From: Candidatus Bathyarchaeota archaeon
GTDB lineage: Archaea; Thermoproteota; Bathyarchaeia; Bathyarchaeales; Bathycorpusculaceae
Direction of reading: 5' to 3'
NCBI GenBank assembly: GCA_026014705.1
Contig: JAOZHU010000015.1
Coordinates: 124,001-188,000, forward strand
DNA length: 64,000 nucleotides
Part shown: positions 24,006-32,141 of the stretch, in pieces
How the letters are laid out: each line of letters starts with the position of its first letter
How positions within the stretch are numbered: position 1 is the stretch's first letter
Program-made: the position numbers and the translations under genes
The notes under the pieces: model-generated
What the model was told of the DNA's origin: nothing
Database searches by the model: none
The model's input: only the letters and a program-made list of their open reading frames with translations

Positions 24006-25475
24006 CTATTTCGTCAAGTTTTGCTTTGAAGCGTATTCTTCTTCGGTTTCTATCCTGTGCACATTGTTGTACGCGCAGAAGGGAACAATCTTCAATTTCG
24101 GGGTAACATAATGTATCACGCATCGCCGGACACGGTTCACGTCAAACGTGTAGGAGTCCATGAACGCCATGCACCCGAGCAGGAAAATTCGCCTCCGCAG
24201 AACGCCGAGTGAGTCATAAGTTGGAGAAATGTGCGTTTTCAAAATAGTCTTCATCAGAGTGAAGATGCCTATTTCTTTGGTGACGACTGCCCAGTTCAGC
24301 GACTGCATAGCCGCCAAAAACAGCGAAGAAAGGAGAGCAAAACGACCTTTCGTCTCCACTGATTTCGCGGTTTTCTGGATGAGGTTAAAGAATTTCGTGA
24401 AATCAACAAAATGGTTAATGGGAATAATCTTGCCGCTTCTTGAGACATACATCCAGTTAACTACTCCACAGTGCGGACTGCAGGAAAAAAGCGGCCATGG
24501 TTTCTTCATAAACTTCCGCATTATCATAATCGGCGAAACCATCACCGACAACGGGAAAAAGTCAACTGTTGTTATTTCGCCGTGTGTCTGATTCTCAACT
24601 TCCTCTACAAAACGCCAATCCGTCCACGCCTCACGGAATGGATTATCGGTTGCGCGTCCAGTAAACGCAATCGGCTGGAAAATTAAGCCGCGTATTATAT
24701 CCGAGTTCCGAGCTGCAAACCTGATGACATCGCCAACTTCTTTATCGTTGAAGCCACGCATCAAAGTGTTAACCAGTATAATTTCAATGTCATGCTGGCG
24801 GCAGATTTCTATGGCTTTCAACTTCATTTCGAGTAGCTTTCTGCCTCTTATTTTCTCGTAAAATTCGTCATGGAAACTGTCAAACTGAAGATAAACAATG
24901 TTTAAGCCGCATTTTTTCAATTTAGCAGCAATTTCTGGCGACTCGGCGATTCGAATGCCGTTGGTTGCCAAGATGGTCATGAAACGCAGCTTATGTGCAG
25001 CACCGATAATCTCGTCAATATCATCACGTTGGAGGGGTTCGCCTCCTGAAAACAAGATAGCTGGAGGCTTAGGGTTACGCTGACTCAAAAACGTTAACAT
25101 CTGTATTAATTCGTCTTTGCTGGGTTCATATTCAACCTCGTGGTCTGAAAAAGTCGAGAAGCAAATTGCGCACTTCAAATCGCACTGTTTCGTGACATCG
25201 ATGACGCCTATAACCGTGTCCGACACATGTTTGCTGCAGGATTCACAGATGTAGGGGCAACCTTCAGGGTTTGTGGGGTTAGTTGAATCGCCGAAGTTCT
25301 TGAAAAAGTCAAATTTCTCTGTGAAATCATAAACTTTGCTGCTTTGCCAATGCGTAGCTGAAAAAGCTCCGTGTTCTCTACAGGTTTTAGTGATGAGGAT
25401 TTTGCCGTTGGCTTCCGTCAGCTCTACGTCGATTTTTTTCTGGCAGACGGGACAGATGCTTTTGGTTTTCTTCAA
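24006..25475 (-). CDS. tes: Radical SAM protein, tetraether lipid synthase (Tes)-like
   Basis: The 489-residue protein has an N-terminal zinc-type CPVCQK...CREHGAF, a second CPYICESC pair, the radical-SAM motif CDLKCAICF, GGEPLQRDD, and C-terminal cysteines CSPHCG, CVIHY and CAYNN. This arrangement matches the MJ0619/Tes family, which couples the hydrophobic ends of two archaeol chains to make macrocyclic or tetraether lipids. The TTG start overlaps the UbiA stop and GGAGGATT precedes it. The adjacent ether-lipid prenyltransferase strongly supports a lipid substrate. Whether it makes GDGT, MAT or another cross-link cannot be told. Confidence 0.82.
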   Translation of the reverse strand: MKKTKSICPVCQKKIDVELTEANGKILITKTCREHGAFSATHWQSSKVYDFTEKFDFFKNFGDSTNPTNPEGCPYICESCSKHVSDTVIGVIDVTKQCDLKCAICFSTFSDHEVEYEPSKDELIQMLTFLSQRNPKPPAILFSGGEPLQRDDIDEIIGAAHKLRFMTILATNGIRIAESPEIAAKLKKCGLNIVYLQFDSFHDEFYEKIRGRKLLEMKLKAIEICRQHDIEIILVNTLMRGFNDKEVGDVIRFAARNSDIIRGLIFQPIAFTGRATDNPFREAWTDWRFVEEVENQTHGEITTVDFFPLSVMVSPIMIMRKFMKKPWPLFSCSPHCGVVNWMYVSRSGKIIPINHFVDFTKFFNLIQKTAKSVETKGRFALLSSLFLAAMQSLNWAVVTKEIGIFTLMKTILKTHISPTYDSLGVLRRRIFLLGCMAFMDSYTFDVNRVRRCVIHYVTPKLKIVPFCAYNNVHRIETEEEYASKQNLTK

Positions 25476-26344
25476 AGTAATCCTCCAATCATCGGCGAAA
25501 GAGCCTCAAGAATGAGAGATAACGGCAACAGCATCATGGACATTGTGATTACTCGTTCAGGTTTCCGCACGTTTTCTTTCGTTGCTGCTGAGGTTATAAG
25601 GCGAATTGAAGAGGCAATCAGAAGAATGCTCCACAATAGGATAAGCGGTAGGTAATACACTGTGAATTTGCCCAAGAGATAAGGCATAGGCGCAAGCACT
25701 CCTGTTGTAACAAAGAAGAACGCCGCAGTTTTCGCTGATTTGGCATTGCCGATTCTCTGCGGCAACGTTGGGTAACCACTTTTCATGTCGCCTTCAAGGC
25801 TTAAGATGTCTCTCAGAATGTTGCCGCCGATTGTCCCGCAAGCTATTGGGTAAAGGCTCAAAGAGATGATGCTAACAGTATTAGCGATTGTGGCTTCACC
25901 GTAAATGAAGGCTGTGCCAACCAGCAACCCAACGAGAACGTTCGCGGCGAAACCTGACTTACGCTTCACAAATGCTGAATACAGTACCAGCAGCACCGAG
26001 TCAACAAGCAGAATCACAAAGCTAAGTGGGTTAATTAGAAAAGCAAGGCTTAAGCCTGAGGCGAAAAGAATAACCGCGGCAACTAACACTTGCTTCAGAG
26101 ACAAAGAGCCAGAAGGTATGGGTCTTTTCGGCTTGATCACAGCGTCGCTTTCCCTGTCGAAGTAATCGTTCACGGCGAAGCCTGCGGAAGTAATAAACGA
26201 CATCGAAAAGAAAACCAGCAGAACATTTTCGAAACCGAAGAAGCTCTTAGTTATCGCGAAAGCCGTTAGCAGCGCCAATCCGCCTGACATCATCCAGTAG
26301 GGAAGACGTAGAAGCGCGATTAACCCTTTGGCATGCGCGCTCAT
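25472..26344 (-). CDS. UbiA-family prenyltransferase, digeranylgeranylglyceryl phosphate synthase
   Basis: The 290-residue, eight- or nine-helix protein has the first Asp-rich motif NDYFDRESDAVIKPKRPIPS and the second DILSLEGDMKSG. This form is typical of archaeal DGGGP synthase, which adds the second geranylgeranyl chain to glycerol phosphate. It overlaps the epimerase stop by four bases upstream (ATGA) and the Tes-like gene downstream, forming a tight three-gene lipid operon. Other archaeal UbiA proteins (heme, quinone) are less likely here because of the context. Confidence 0.85.
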   Translation of the reverse strand: MSAHAKGLIALLRLPYWMMSGGLALLTAFAITKSFFGFENVLLVFFSMSFITSAGFAVNDYFDRESDAVIKPKRPIPSGSLSLKQVLVAAVILFASGLSLAFLINPLSFVILLVDSVLLVLYSAFVKRKSGFAANVLVGLLVGTAFIYGEATIANTVSIISLSLYPIACGTIGGNILRDILSLEGDMKSGYPTLPQRIGNAKSAKTAAFFFVTTGVLAPMPYLLGKFTVYYLPLILLWSILLIASSIRLITSAATKENVRKPERVITMSMMLLPLSLILEALSPMIGGLL

Positions 26345-27276
26345 TGGGGCATTTTCCTCTCGCGGATTATTTCTCTCAAATTGTCTTCAAGTCGCACTTG
26401 CGGGTGCCACTGGAGTTCTCTTTGCGCTTTGCTGATGTCGAACCATATTGTGTCGATGTCGCCTTGCCACGAGACGTTAGTGGTCGTTACAATCGTTTTT
26501 CCCGCCAAATTGAGAATCTTCAGAATCATTTTTGCAAGGTCAATTATCTTCGTGGTTGTGCCGAAGCCCAAGTTGTAGGTTTGACCCAGCGCGTTTTCTT
26601 TTGCCGCAGCTAAAATTAAACCGTTAACAATGTCTGAGACGTGCACGAAGTCTCTTGACTGTAGTCCTGTGCCGATGATTTCCAGTTTCGCCGGGTTTCT
26701 TTGCAGTTTATCTAGAAAATCGTGTATTACGCCGTGGCATCGTGAGCCGTAAACGTTGGCGAAACGTAGAATGGTGATGTCAAGCCCGTACTGGTTCATG
26801 TACATTTTGCAGTATTGTTCACCGACGACTTTAGATAAGCCGTAGCAAGAGAACGGGTTGAAACCGTAGTCTTCAGGCGTTGGGAACTTGGCGGGGTTGC
26901 CGTACACCGCGGCGCTTGAGGCAAAAACCACCCGTGAATCGTCTTTGCGGGCTTTTTCAAGCACGTTTAATGTGCCGCGTGCGTTGGTTTCAAAATCCGC
27001 TATTGGGTTTTCCATAGAGTAGGGTACAACCACTTGGGCAGCCAGATGGAAAATTAAGTCGGCTTTTTCTAGAGTGCAGAGTTTTTTGAGGTTCAGGATG
27101 TCGTCTTGTATGAATTTGGCTTTGGGTACATCCTTGACGTTTTCCAGTTTGCCGCTTGACAGGTTATCGTATATGGTCAAGTTGGGCGCTAATTCTGCCA
27201 GTTTTCTGCACAAATGAAAACCGATGAAACCTGCACCACCAGTTACGAGTATTCTCTTATTCTCAAATTGCTCCAT
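26341..27276 (-). CDS. NAD-dependent sugar epimerase/dehydratase (UDP-glucose 4-epimerase-like)
   Basis: The 311-residue SDR protein has NAD-binding RILVTGGAGFIGFHLCRKL, the catalytic SSAAVYG serine-region and YGLSK (YxxxK), plus LRFANVYG and RDFVHVSDI of extended SDR sugar epimerases. The frame is open upstream, but ATG 27276 gives the canonical N-terminus. First gene of the operon with UbiA and Tes-like, divergent from cobS copy 2. It likely makes a nucleotide sugar for glycolipid headgroups or surface glycans. Confidence 0.88.
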   Translation of the reverse strand: MEQFENKRILVTGGAGFIGFHLCRKLAELAPNLTIYDNLSSGKLENVKDVPKAKFIQDDILNLKKLCTLEKADLIFHLAAQVVVPYSMENPIADFETNARGTLNVLEKARKDDSRVVFASSAAVYGNPAKFPTPEDYGFNPFSCYGLSKVVGEQYCKMYMNQYGLDITILRFANVYGSRCHGVIHDFLDKLQRNPAKLEIIGTGLQSRDFVHVSDIVNGLILAAAKENALGQTYNLGFGTTTKIIDLAKMILKILNLAGKTIVTTTNVSWQGDIDTIWFDISKAQRELQWHPQVRLEDNLREIIRERKMPQ

Positions 27277-27325
27277 GAGGTTCACGACAAAGGCTATATT
27301 CTTATTTAGACGAGTGTTAGGGTAT

Positions 27326-28150
27326 ATGTCGAAGATGAAAGCTATAAAAACTTTTAGGGATTTGCTGTCTTTTCTCACTGTGATACCGTTGGGTAAGACG
27401 GAAGATTTCATCGTGACAGCCGCTGAGGCGATTTTCCTTTTTCCCGTGGCTGGCGCGTTCATCGGACTGCTCGGCGCAGCGTACTTTGTTGGTTGCAGTT
27501 ACTTGACATCGCATCTGTTCGTGTTTGCAAACAACATAATTCCCTATACGCCTGTTGAATTCTTGTCGCGGCTTGTTCCCGCGGTGATGACTCTGGCGTT
27601 TTTGCTCGTGCTGACTGGACTCCAGCATTTCGACGGGCTAGTGGATTTAGGCAACGCTGCAGGCTTACGCAACGCTGAAGAACGGCGAGCAGTGGCACAC
27701 GCGTGGACTGTAACTTACAAAGGAGCCATACTAGCGCTTTTTGTCGAGTTTATAGCAGTGATAGGCTTGTTTTTCCTGAACTGGGATTTTGCTTTCAAGG
27801 CATTAATCGCATCGGAGGTTGCAGCTAAACTGGCGATGGTGACAATTGCGCGGTTTGGACAGCCAACGCATAAAGGGTTGGGTTCACGTTTTCTCAGCAA
27901 AGCTAAACAGAAGCGCACCGTTGCCGCGTATTTTCTGGCGGTCATCATCGTGCTCCCGCTTTTTGGCTTCACAAGCTTCGGGTTGGTGCTCAGTGCTGGA
28001 ATAATTTTGACAAGCGTCCTTCTCGGCGCTTTAATGGTGCGAGTGGCGAAAAACGTGTTCGGCGGAGTATCCGGCGACGCGATAGGTGCAACAAACGAAA
28101 TCGTCAGAGCTGCATCGTTGGTTTTTGCAGCAGGAGTGTTGATGGTGTGA
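27326..28150 (+). CDS. CobS paralogue with altered acidic motifs (copy 2)
   Basis: The 274-residue membrane protein is clearly of the CobS family (FRDLLSFLTVIPLG, FLFPVAGAFIGLL, GGVSGDAIGATNEI at the end). Its catalytic region reads HFDGLVDLGNAAG: D103 and D107 remain, but the third acid of the DGxxDxxDG motif is N110. The MxD segment of CobS1 (IMHDQLTG) aligns with AHAWTVTYKG, placing W127 at the acid. An inactive, weak or re-purposed enzyme is likely. ATG 27326 follows AGGGT; the longer frame from 27224 would overlap the divergent epimerase. GTG-coupled to cobY copy 2. Confidence 0.85.
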   Translation: MSKMKAIKTFRDLLSFLTVIPLGKTEDFIVTAAEAIFLFPVAGAFIGLLGAAYFVGCSYLTSHLFVFANNIIPYTPVEFLSRLVPAVMTLAFLLVLTGLQHFDGLVDLGNAAGLRNAEERRAVAHAWTVTYKGAILALFVEFIAVIGLFFLNWDFAFKALIASEVAAKLAMVTIARFGQPTHKGLGSRFLSKAKQKRTVAAYFLAVIIVLPLFGFTSFGLVLSAGIILTSVLLGALMVRVAKNVFGGVSGDAIGATNEIVRAASLVFAAGVLMV

Positions 28151-28770
28151 AGATTCCAGCGTTGATTATGGCTGGCGGCAAAGGCACAAGGATAGGGTTG
28201 CCTGTTGAGAAACCATTGTTGCCTTTCTTGGGGAAGCCGCTTATCGACTGGGTTGTTGACGCTGTGAAGTCAGCGGAGAAGATTTCAGAGTTTTACGTTG
28301 TAACCAGCAGAAACGCGGTGGAAACAGAGCGCAAGTGCCTCGAAGATGGGTTGAAAGTCATAAGAACCGATGGCAAAGGCTATCATGATGACTTGAAGCA
28401 AGCCATTTTTGAAGCGCGGTTGCCGGGTGCTGTTTTGACGATGCCTGCGGATTTGCCGGCGGTGACTGGGAAGTTTCTTGATAAGGTAGTCACAGCCTAT
28501 GAGGAGTGCGGAAAGGATGCGTTGGCGGTTTTTGTTCCCATTAGTACACGCGAGGCGTTGGGCTTGTCGGTTTCATCTACGGATGAGCATAAGGGAGTTT
28601 GGCATGCGGTTTCAGGCGTTAATGTGATTAACAGTGCACGGGTTAGGGATGAGGGAAAAATCGAGACTGGCGCAATTATTACGGATGAGGTTGAAGTGCT
28701 TTTGAATATCAACACTTTGAAGGATTTGGAGATAGCTGAGAAAATCCTGCGCGAAGCCAAGAAAACATGA
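28147..28770 (+). CDS. CobY-like nucleotidyltransferase (copy 2)
   Basis: The 207-residue MobA-like protein has PALIMAGGKGTRIG with EKPLLPFLGKP, and TMPADLPAVTG for metal binding, so unlike its CobS partner it looks catalytically intact. It contains an extra loop around VSSTDEHKGVWHAVSGVNV compared with copy 1. The GTG start overlaps the cobS2 TGA (GTGA), mirroring the first cobS-cobY pair. Element C starts 80 bp after its stop. It may guanylylate adenosylcobinamide phosphate or a different phosphorylated substrate. Confidence 0.82.
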   Translation: MKIPALIMAGGKGTRIGLPVEKPLLPFLGKPLIDWVVDAVKSAEKISEFYVVTSRNAVETERKCLEDGLKVIRTDGKGYHDDLKQAIFEARLPGAVLTMPADLPAVTGKFLDKVVTAYEECGKDALAVFVPISTREALGLSVSSTDEHKGVWHAVSGVNVINSARVRDEGKIETGAIITDEVEVLLNINTLKDLEIAEKILREAKKT

Positions 28771-28850
28771 TGTCTTCGCAATTAACGCGTTGCAAAGGTA
28801 ATTTGCTGCTTGTCCGTGAATAATGTTTTCATCGTTTTCAGGGCAGCGTG

Positions 28851-28960
28851 GACTAGTGCTCGTGGCGGTCTATAGCCCCCTTTTAAATAGTTTATATAGT
28901 GTTGGAGGCGGTGTGCGGGATAGACCCTCTATAGGCTTCTGCAATGAACCACTAATAGGC
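28851..28960 (+). repeat. Dispersed element, copy C
   Basis: It runs from GACTAGTGCTCGTGG to ACTAATAGG, with the core GGTCTATAGCCCCC, TTTTAAATAGTTTATATAG and GCGGGATAGACCCTCTATAG. GGTCTAT (28867-28873) can pair with ATAGACC (28920-28926), and ATAGA-CCC-TCTAT forms a second small hairpin. It lies in the 408-bp gap 28771-29178 between cobY2 and the NosD-like operon; the rest of the gap holds the promoter described next and no gene. Confidence 0.85.
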
Positions 28961-29078
28961 GCCAAATAGGCTTGCACTGATAGATTCCTCCCTTCTCCTT
29001 TTCTTAGTTTGGCTATTAGACATCAAATATGTGGGCATTGGTGCCGTTTACGTGTTTTCCGTTTTGGATTGGAGTTAG

Positions 29079-29132
29079 TCAAGAAAATTTGACCGAGAAA
29101 ACTCCGCTTTAGTCAAGAAACCTTGATAAAAA
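29079..29132 (+). promoter_or_regulatory. Two operator-like palindromes and TATA box of the NosD-like operon
   Basis: TCAAGAAAATTTGA (29079-29092) and TCAAGAAACCTTGA (29113-29126) are two copies of an interrupted palindrome 34 bp apart, both inside AGTCAAGAAA. The second overlaps the TATA-like GATAAAAA (29125-29132) about 50 bp before the ATG, as a repressor site would. AGTCAAGAAA also occurs at about 54495, upstream of the other surface-protein operon. Confidence 0.5.
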
Positions 29133-29178
29133 CCCTTTTTACTGCCGCGGTTGGACATAGTTTTGTCGGGAAAAGAGA

Positions 29179-30498
29179 ATGAACAAATCCTCGGTTCTAT
29201 TGCTTGTACTCATTTGTCTGGTAGCGCCTTGCGTAGCGCTGTTTTTGCCTGTTAAAGCTGTTTCCAATACGCTTGTTGTCCCAGACGATTACTCTACAAT
29301 AGGCGACGCTATACGCGCTGCTTCGGAAGGCGACTTGATAATTGTTAAGAAAGGCACATATCAAGAACAGACATTGATTATAGATAAGCCCCTCTCTCTG
29401 GAGGGCGCGGGCGCTGAAGAGACGATAATTACTTTTCATCCGCCTCTCGTTTTTGCCGGGTGGCATTCTGTTGTGCCAATGTATACTTATGACAAACCAC
29501 TGCGCATTTACGCGGAAAATGTTGAAATTTCAGGTTTCACACTCTCCGCTGAATTAACCACTGAAGCACCAGCAGATTTGGCTAATCACACCCTTGGTCC
29601 CTGTGACCCACCGTTTATTGCGGTGGGCGGAGCCCAGATTCTGTCAACTGGAAACAACACTATAATAAGGAGAAACACCATAAAGACAGGGCTGTCAATT
29701 GAAGGCTCTTACCAAGCAATTGTTGAAAACACGCTGGCAAGCGGTGTCGGGTGCTATGGTTCTAACAACAAAATCGTTTCAAACTTGGTTACGGGTTCAG
29801 GCATCGAAGTTGGAGGTTTCTCCAACCAGATTCTTGCCAATGCCATAGTTGGCGCGTACAAGATTCACAGTGGCATTCAGGTAAATGGCGATGCCAACAT
29901 AATTGCTGGAAACAATGTGACAAACTGTAATGCGGGTTTGACCGTTTACCGTGGATACAGCGGCGTCGGCTCAAACAACGTTTTCTATGGAAACAGGTTA
30001 ACAAAGAACGTTTACGGCATTGCGGTGTCTGGTGGAAACAACAACACTTTCTTCGGTAACGAGTTGCTGAACAATAGCATCGGTGTTAAAATCGAACCAG
30101 CAATACTGGATTCTGACCAACTGGAAACGAATGCTACGTTTCATCATAACAATTTCATCGGCAGTATTCAGCAGGTTAGTCTGTTAACGTGCGCCGTTGT
30201 CTTTTTTGACGCTAATGGAGAGGGCAATTACTGGAGCGATTACACTAGCTTAGACGGCGACGGTGATGGCATAGGCGACACGCCATACATTATTAACGGG
30301 AACCTAAGGGACAACAAGCCACTTATGACTCCATACGACATTTCCAAAGCTGCGCTCTCCGATGCGTTTCCAGACACTGCAATGGTGAATCCTCTTTCAA
30401 CAGTTCCTCTCGTGATTGTTGTTCTCGCTGCAGCTGTTGTGATTGGCGCTGGCTTGCTGGTATGCCTGAAGAAACGCGGCAGGAGTCTAATCACATGA
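29179..30498 (+). CDS. NosD-like parallel beta-helix surface protein 1
   Basis: The 439-residue protein has a signal peptide (about 1-28), then VPDDYSTIGDAIRAASEGDL, the standard opening of archaeal NosD/PbH1 proteins, followed by repeated rungs rich in N-x-x-x-x-N (IIRRNTI, NKIVSNLVTG, NIIAGNNVTN, NNVFYGNRLT, NNTFFGNELL). It has an acidic DGDGDGIGDTPYI segment and ends in a membrane helix with GLLVCLKKRGR. It is thus anchored in the membrane with its beta-helix outside. Binding partners are unknown. The next gene overlaps by four bases. Confidence 0.88.
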   Translation: MNKSSVLLLVLICLVAPCVALFLPVKAVSNTLVVPDDYSTIGDAIRAASEGDLIIVKKGTYQEQTLIIDKPLSLEGAGAEETIITFHPPLVFAGWHSVVPMYTYDKPLRIYAENVEISGFTLSAELTTEAPADLANHTLGPCDPPFIAVGGAQILSTGNNTIIRRNTIKTGLSIEGSYQAIVENTLASGVGCYGSNNKIVSNLVTGSGIEVGGFSNQILANAIVGAYKIHSGIQVNGDANIIAGNNVTNCNAGLTVYRGYSGVGSNNVFYGNRLTKNVYGIAVSGGNNNTFFGNELLNNSIGVKIEPAILDSDQLETNATFHHNNFIGSIQQVSLLTCAVVFFDANGEGNYWSDYTSLDGDGDGIGDTPYIINGNLRDNKPLMTPYDISKAALSDAFPDTAMVNPLSTVPLVIVVLAAAVVIGAGLLVCLKKRGRSLIT

Positions 30499-31640
30499 GT
30501 AGAACCGCTTTCGCCCTAACTTTAATTGTTTTGCTGTCAGCGGCAACAGCCACGCGTTACCCTGTTGCTGCAGTTGCTCAACCCTTTGAGGCTATAACCA
30601 TCAAGGCTGATGGAAGCATCACACCTGAGACAGCGCCCATAACGCAAAATGGAAACGTTTACACGTTAACCAGTGACATTTGGGGCAGTATAACTGTTGA
30701 AAAATTCAACATCGTAATTGACGGCGCTGGCTATACACTTCAAGGAAATGGCACTTGGAGAGGAATACAAATTTTTAACCCGTATAACGTTACCGTTAGG
30801 CGTAGCTATGACGTTACAGTCAAAAATTTTAACATCAAAGGGTTTGAGGAGGGCATCGACGTTTTTGGCTATTGGGGGAACATAATCAGCGGCGTAGTCA
30901 TATCCGGAAACAACGTGACAAACAATAGCGTGGGCATTAGATTTTCGAGTTACGAACGGTATTCTAACAACACTATAATAGGCAACCGCGTCCTCGGGAA
31001 CAACCGCGGCATTGTCATGGAAATGGGGCATGTGGGCGATGAGAGCGGCAACATCGTTTATGCAAATCAGATAGCCGACAATCAAGTGGGCATGTGGTTC
31101 TTGTGGCTGGGTGACTACTATGGTTGGAAGCCGAATCCTTTCGAAATGAAAAACCGAATTTACTGCAACAATTTTGTCAACAACCATCAAAACGTGGTTA
31201 ACGCGCATGTCATTTATGATCCTGACTGCGCCAATGTCTGGGACAACGACGCAGTGGGGAACTTTTGGAGTGATTACGACGGCATAGATGGCGATAATAA
31301 CGGAATAGGAGACACAAAGTACACGATTGACAGCAATAACATAGACCGATACCCGTTAATGGTTCCCGTCGATATTTCCCAAAAAGCACTGGATTTCCCA
31401 ACTGCACCAGCCACGCCAACACCAATTCCGACACCAACCGCCACACCTAATTCCCTACCTACTCCTAGCGTGCAACCAAGCCAATTGCCCTCTTCTTCGC
31501 CTCAAGAAACAGAATCCGACACAAACCCTTTCCAAACAACAATTGCCCTAATTGCCTCCCTTATCGCGGTTGTGACGGCTAGCGGTGGGCTGCTGGTGTA
31601 TCTCAAGAAGCGCCACTCGAGAACCGAGACTGCGCGTTAA
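30495..31640 (+). CDS. NosD-like parallel beta-helix surface protein 2
   Basis: The 381-residue protein starts at ATG 30495, overlapping the previous stop (ATGA). It has a signal peptide, beta-helix rungs (NGTWRGIQIF, NNVTNNSVGIRFSS, NRVLGNNRGIVME), a DGDNNGIGDTKYTI segment like that of its neighbour, a Pro/Thr linker (about 305-350, TPTPIPTPTATP) and a final membrane helix with GGLLVYLKKRHSR. The linker would hold the domain away from the membrane and may be glycosylated. The sister gene and the shared C-terminal anchor suggest a common surface role. Confidence 0.87.
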   Translation: MSRTAFALTLIVLLSAATATRYPVAAVAQPFEAITIKADGSITPETAPITQNGNVYTLTSDIWGSITVEKFNIVIDGAGYTLQGNGTWRGIQIFNPYNVTVRRSYDVTVKNFNIKGFEEGIDVFGYWGNIISGVVISGNNVTNNSVGIRFSSYERYSNNTIIGNRVLGNNRGIVMEMGHVGDESGNIVYANQIADNQVGMWFLWLGDYYGWKPNPFEMKNRIYCNNFVNNHQNVVNAHVIYDPDCANVWDNDAVGNFWSDYDGIDGDNNGIGDTKYTIDSNNIDRYPLMVPVDISQKALDFPTAPATPTPIPTPTATPNSLPTPSVQPSQLPSSSPQETESDTNPFQTTIALIASLIAVVTASGGLLVYLKKRHSRTETAR

Positions 31641-31730
31641 AAAGAACCCGTGAGACGTTGACCTGTTAAAACAGTAAAAGCACAAGTGCCAAACTCTAAT
31701 GTTCAGACAGTTGAAACGTTAAGAGCCCTG

Positions 31731-32141
31731 TCAACTGCGTAGTACTATCATGGTGTTGGTTTTCATTATGCCGTCTACGCGGCGGATTTTTTCTATGCAC
31801 TCATTGACTTCTGTTACGCTCATGCCGCTGATGACTGCGACAATGTCGTATTCGCCTGTAACCTCATAAACGGTTTCTACGTTCGGGATGCGCCGTATTT
31901 TCTCGGAAACCTCTTGTGTTGGCGCTGCAGGATTAGTTGCCAGCAGCGTGATTGCTTCTGTGCCTTCGGCGGCGCCGACTTTGACCGTGAATTTGCGTAT
32001 AACGCCTGCGTCGACCAGTAGTTTGATTCTTTTTCGCACTGCGCCTTCGGATAAGCCTATTTGTTTTCCGATGTCGCTGTAACCGATGCGTCCGTCCTGC
32101 TTTAAGATGCGGATTATCTCTTTATCTTTCTCATCCAACAT
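31731..32141 (-). CDS. Lrp/AsnC-family transcription regulator (LysM-like)
   Basis: The 136-residue protein has an N-terminal winged HTH (LDEKDKEIIRILKQDGRIGY, SEGAVRKRIKLLVDAGVI) and a C-terminal RAM ligand-binding domain (VYEVTGEYDIVAVISG). It is divergent from the lysW operon, as LysM is beside lysine genes in Sulfolobus, so it probably senses lysine, arginine or a related amino acid and controls that operon. An 18-bp near-identical direct repeat (TTGRAACRTTAAGAGCCC) lies at each side of the gene. Confidence 0.88.
   Translation of the reverse strand: MLDEKDKEIIRILKQDGRIGYSDIGKQIGLSEGAVRKRIKLLVDAGVIRKFTVKVGAAEGTEAITLLATNPAAPTQEVSEKIRRIPNVETVYEVTGEYDIVAVISGMSVTEVNECIEKIRRVDGIMKTNTMIVLRS

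Noticed and set aside
27224-27325. Longer start of the second cobS gene at 27224
   Set aside because: The added residues do not resemble CobS and this part lies inside the start of the divergent epimerase; ATG 27326 with AGGGT fits better.
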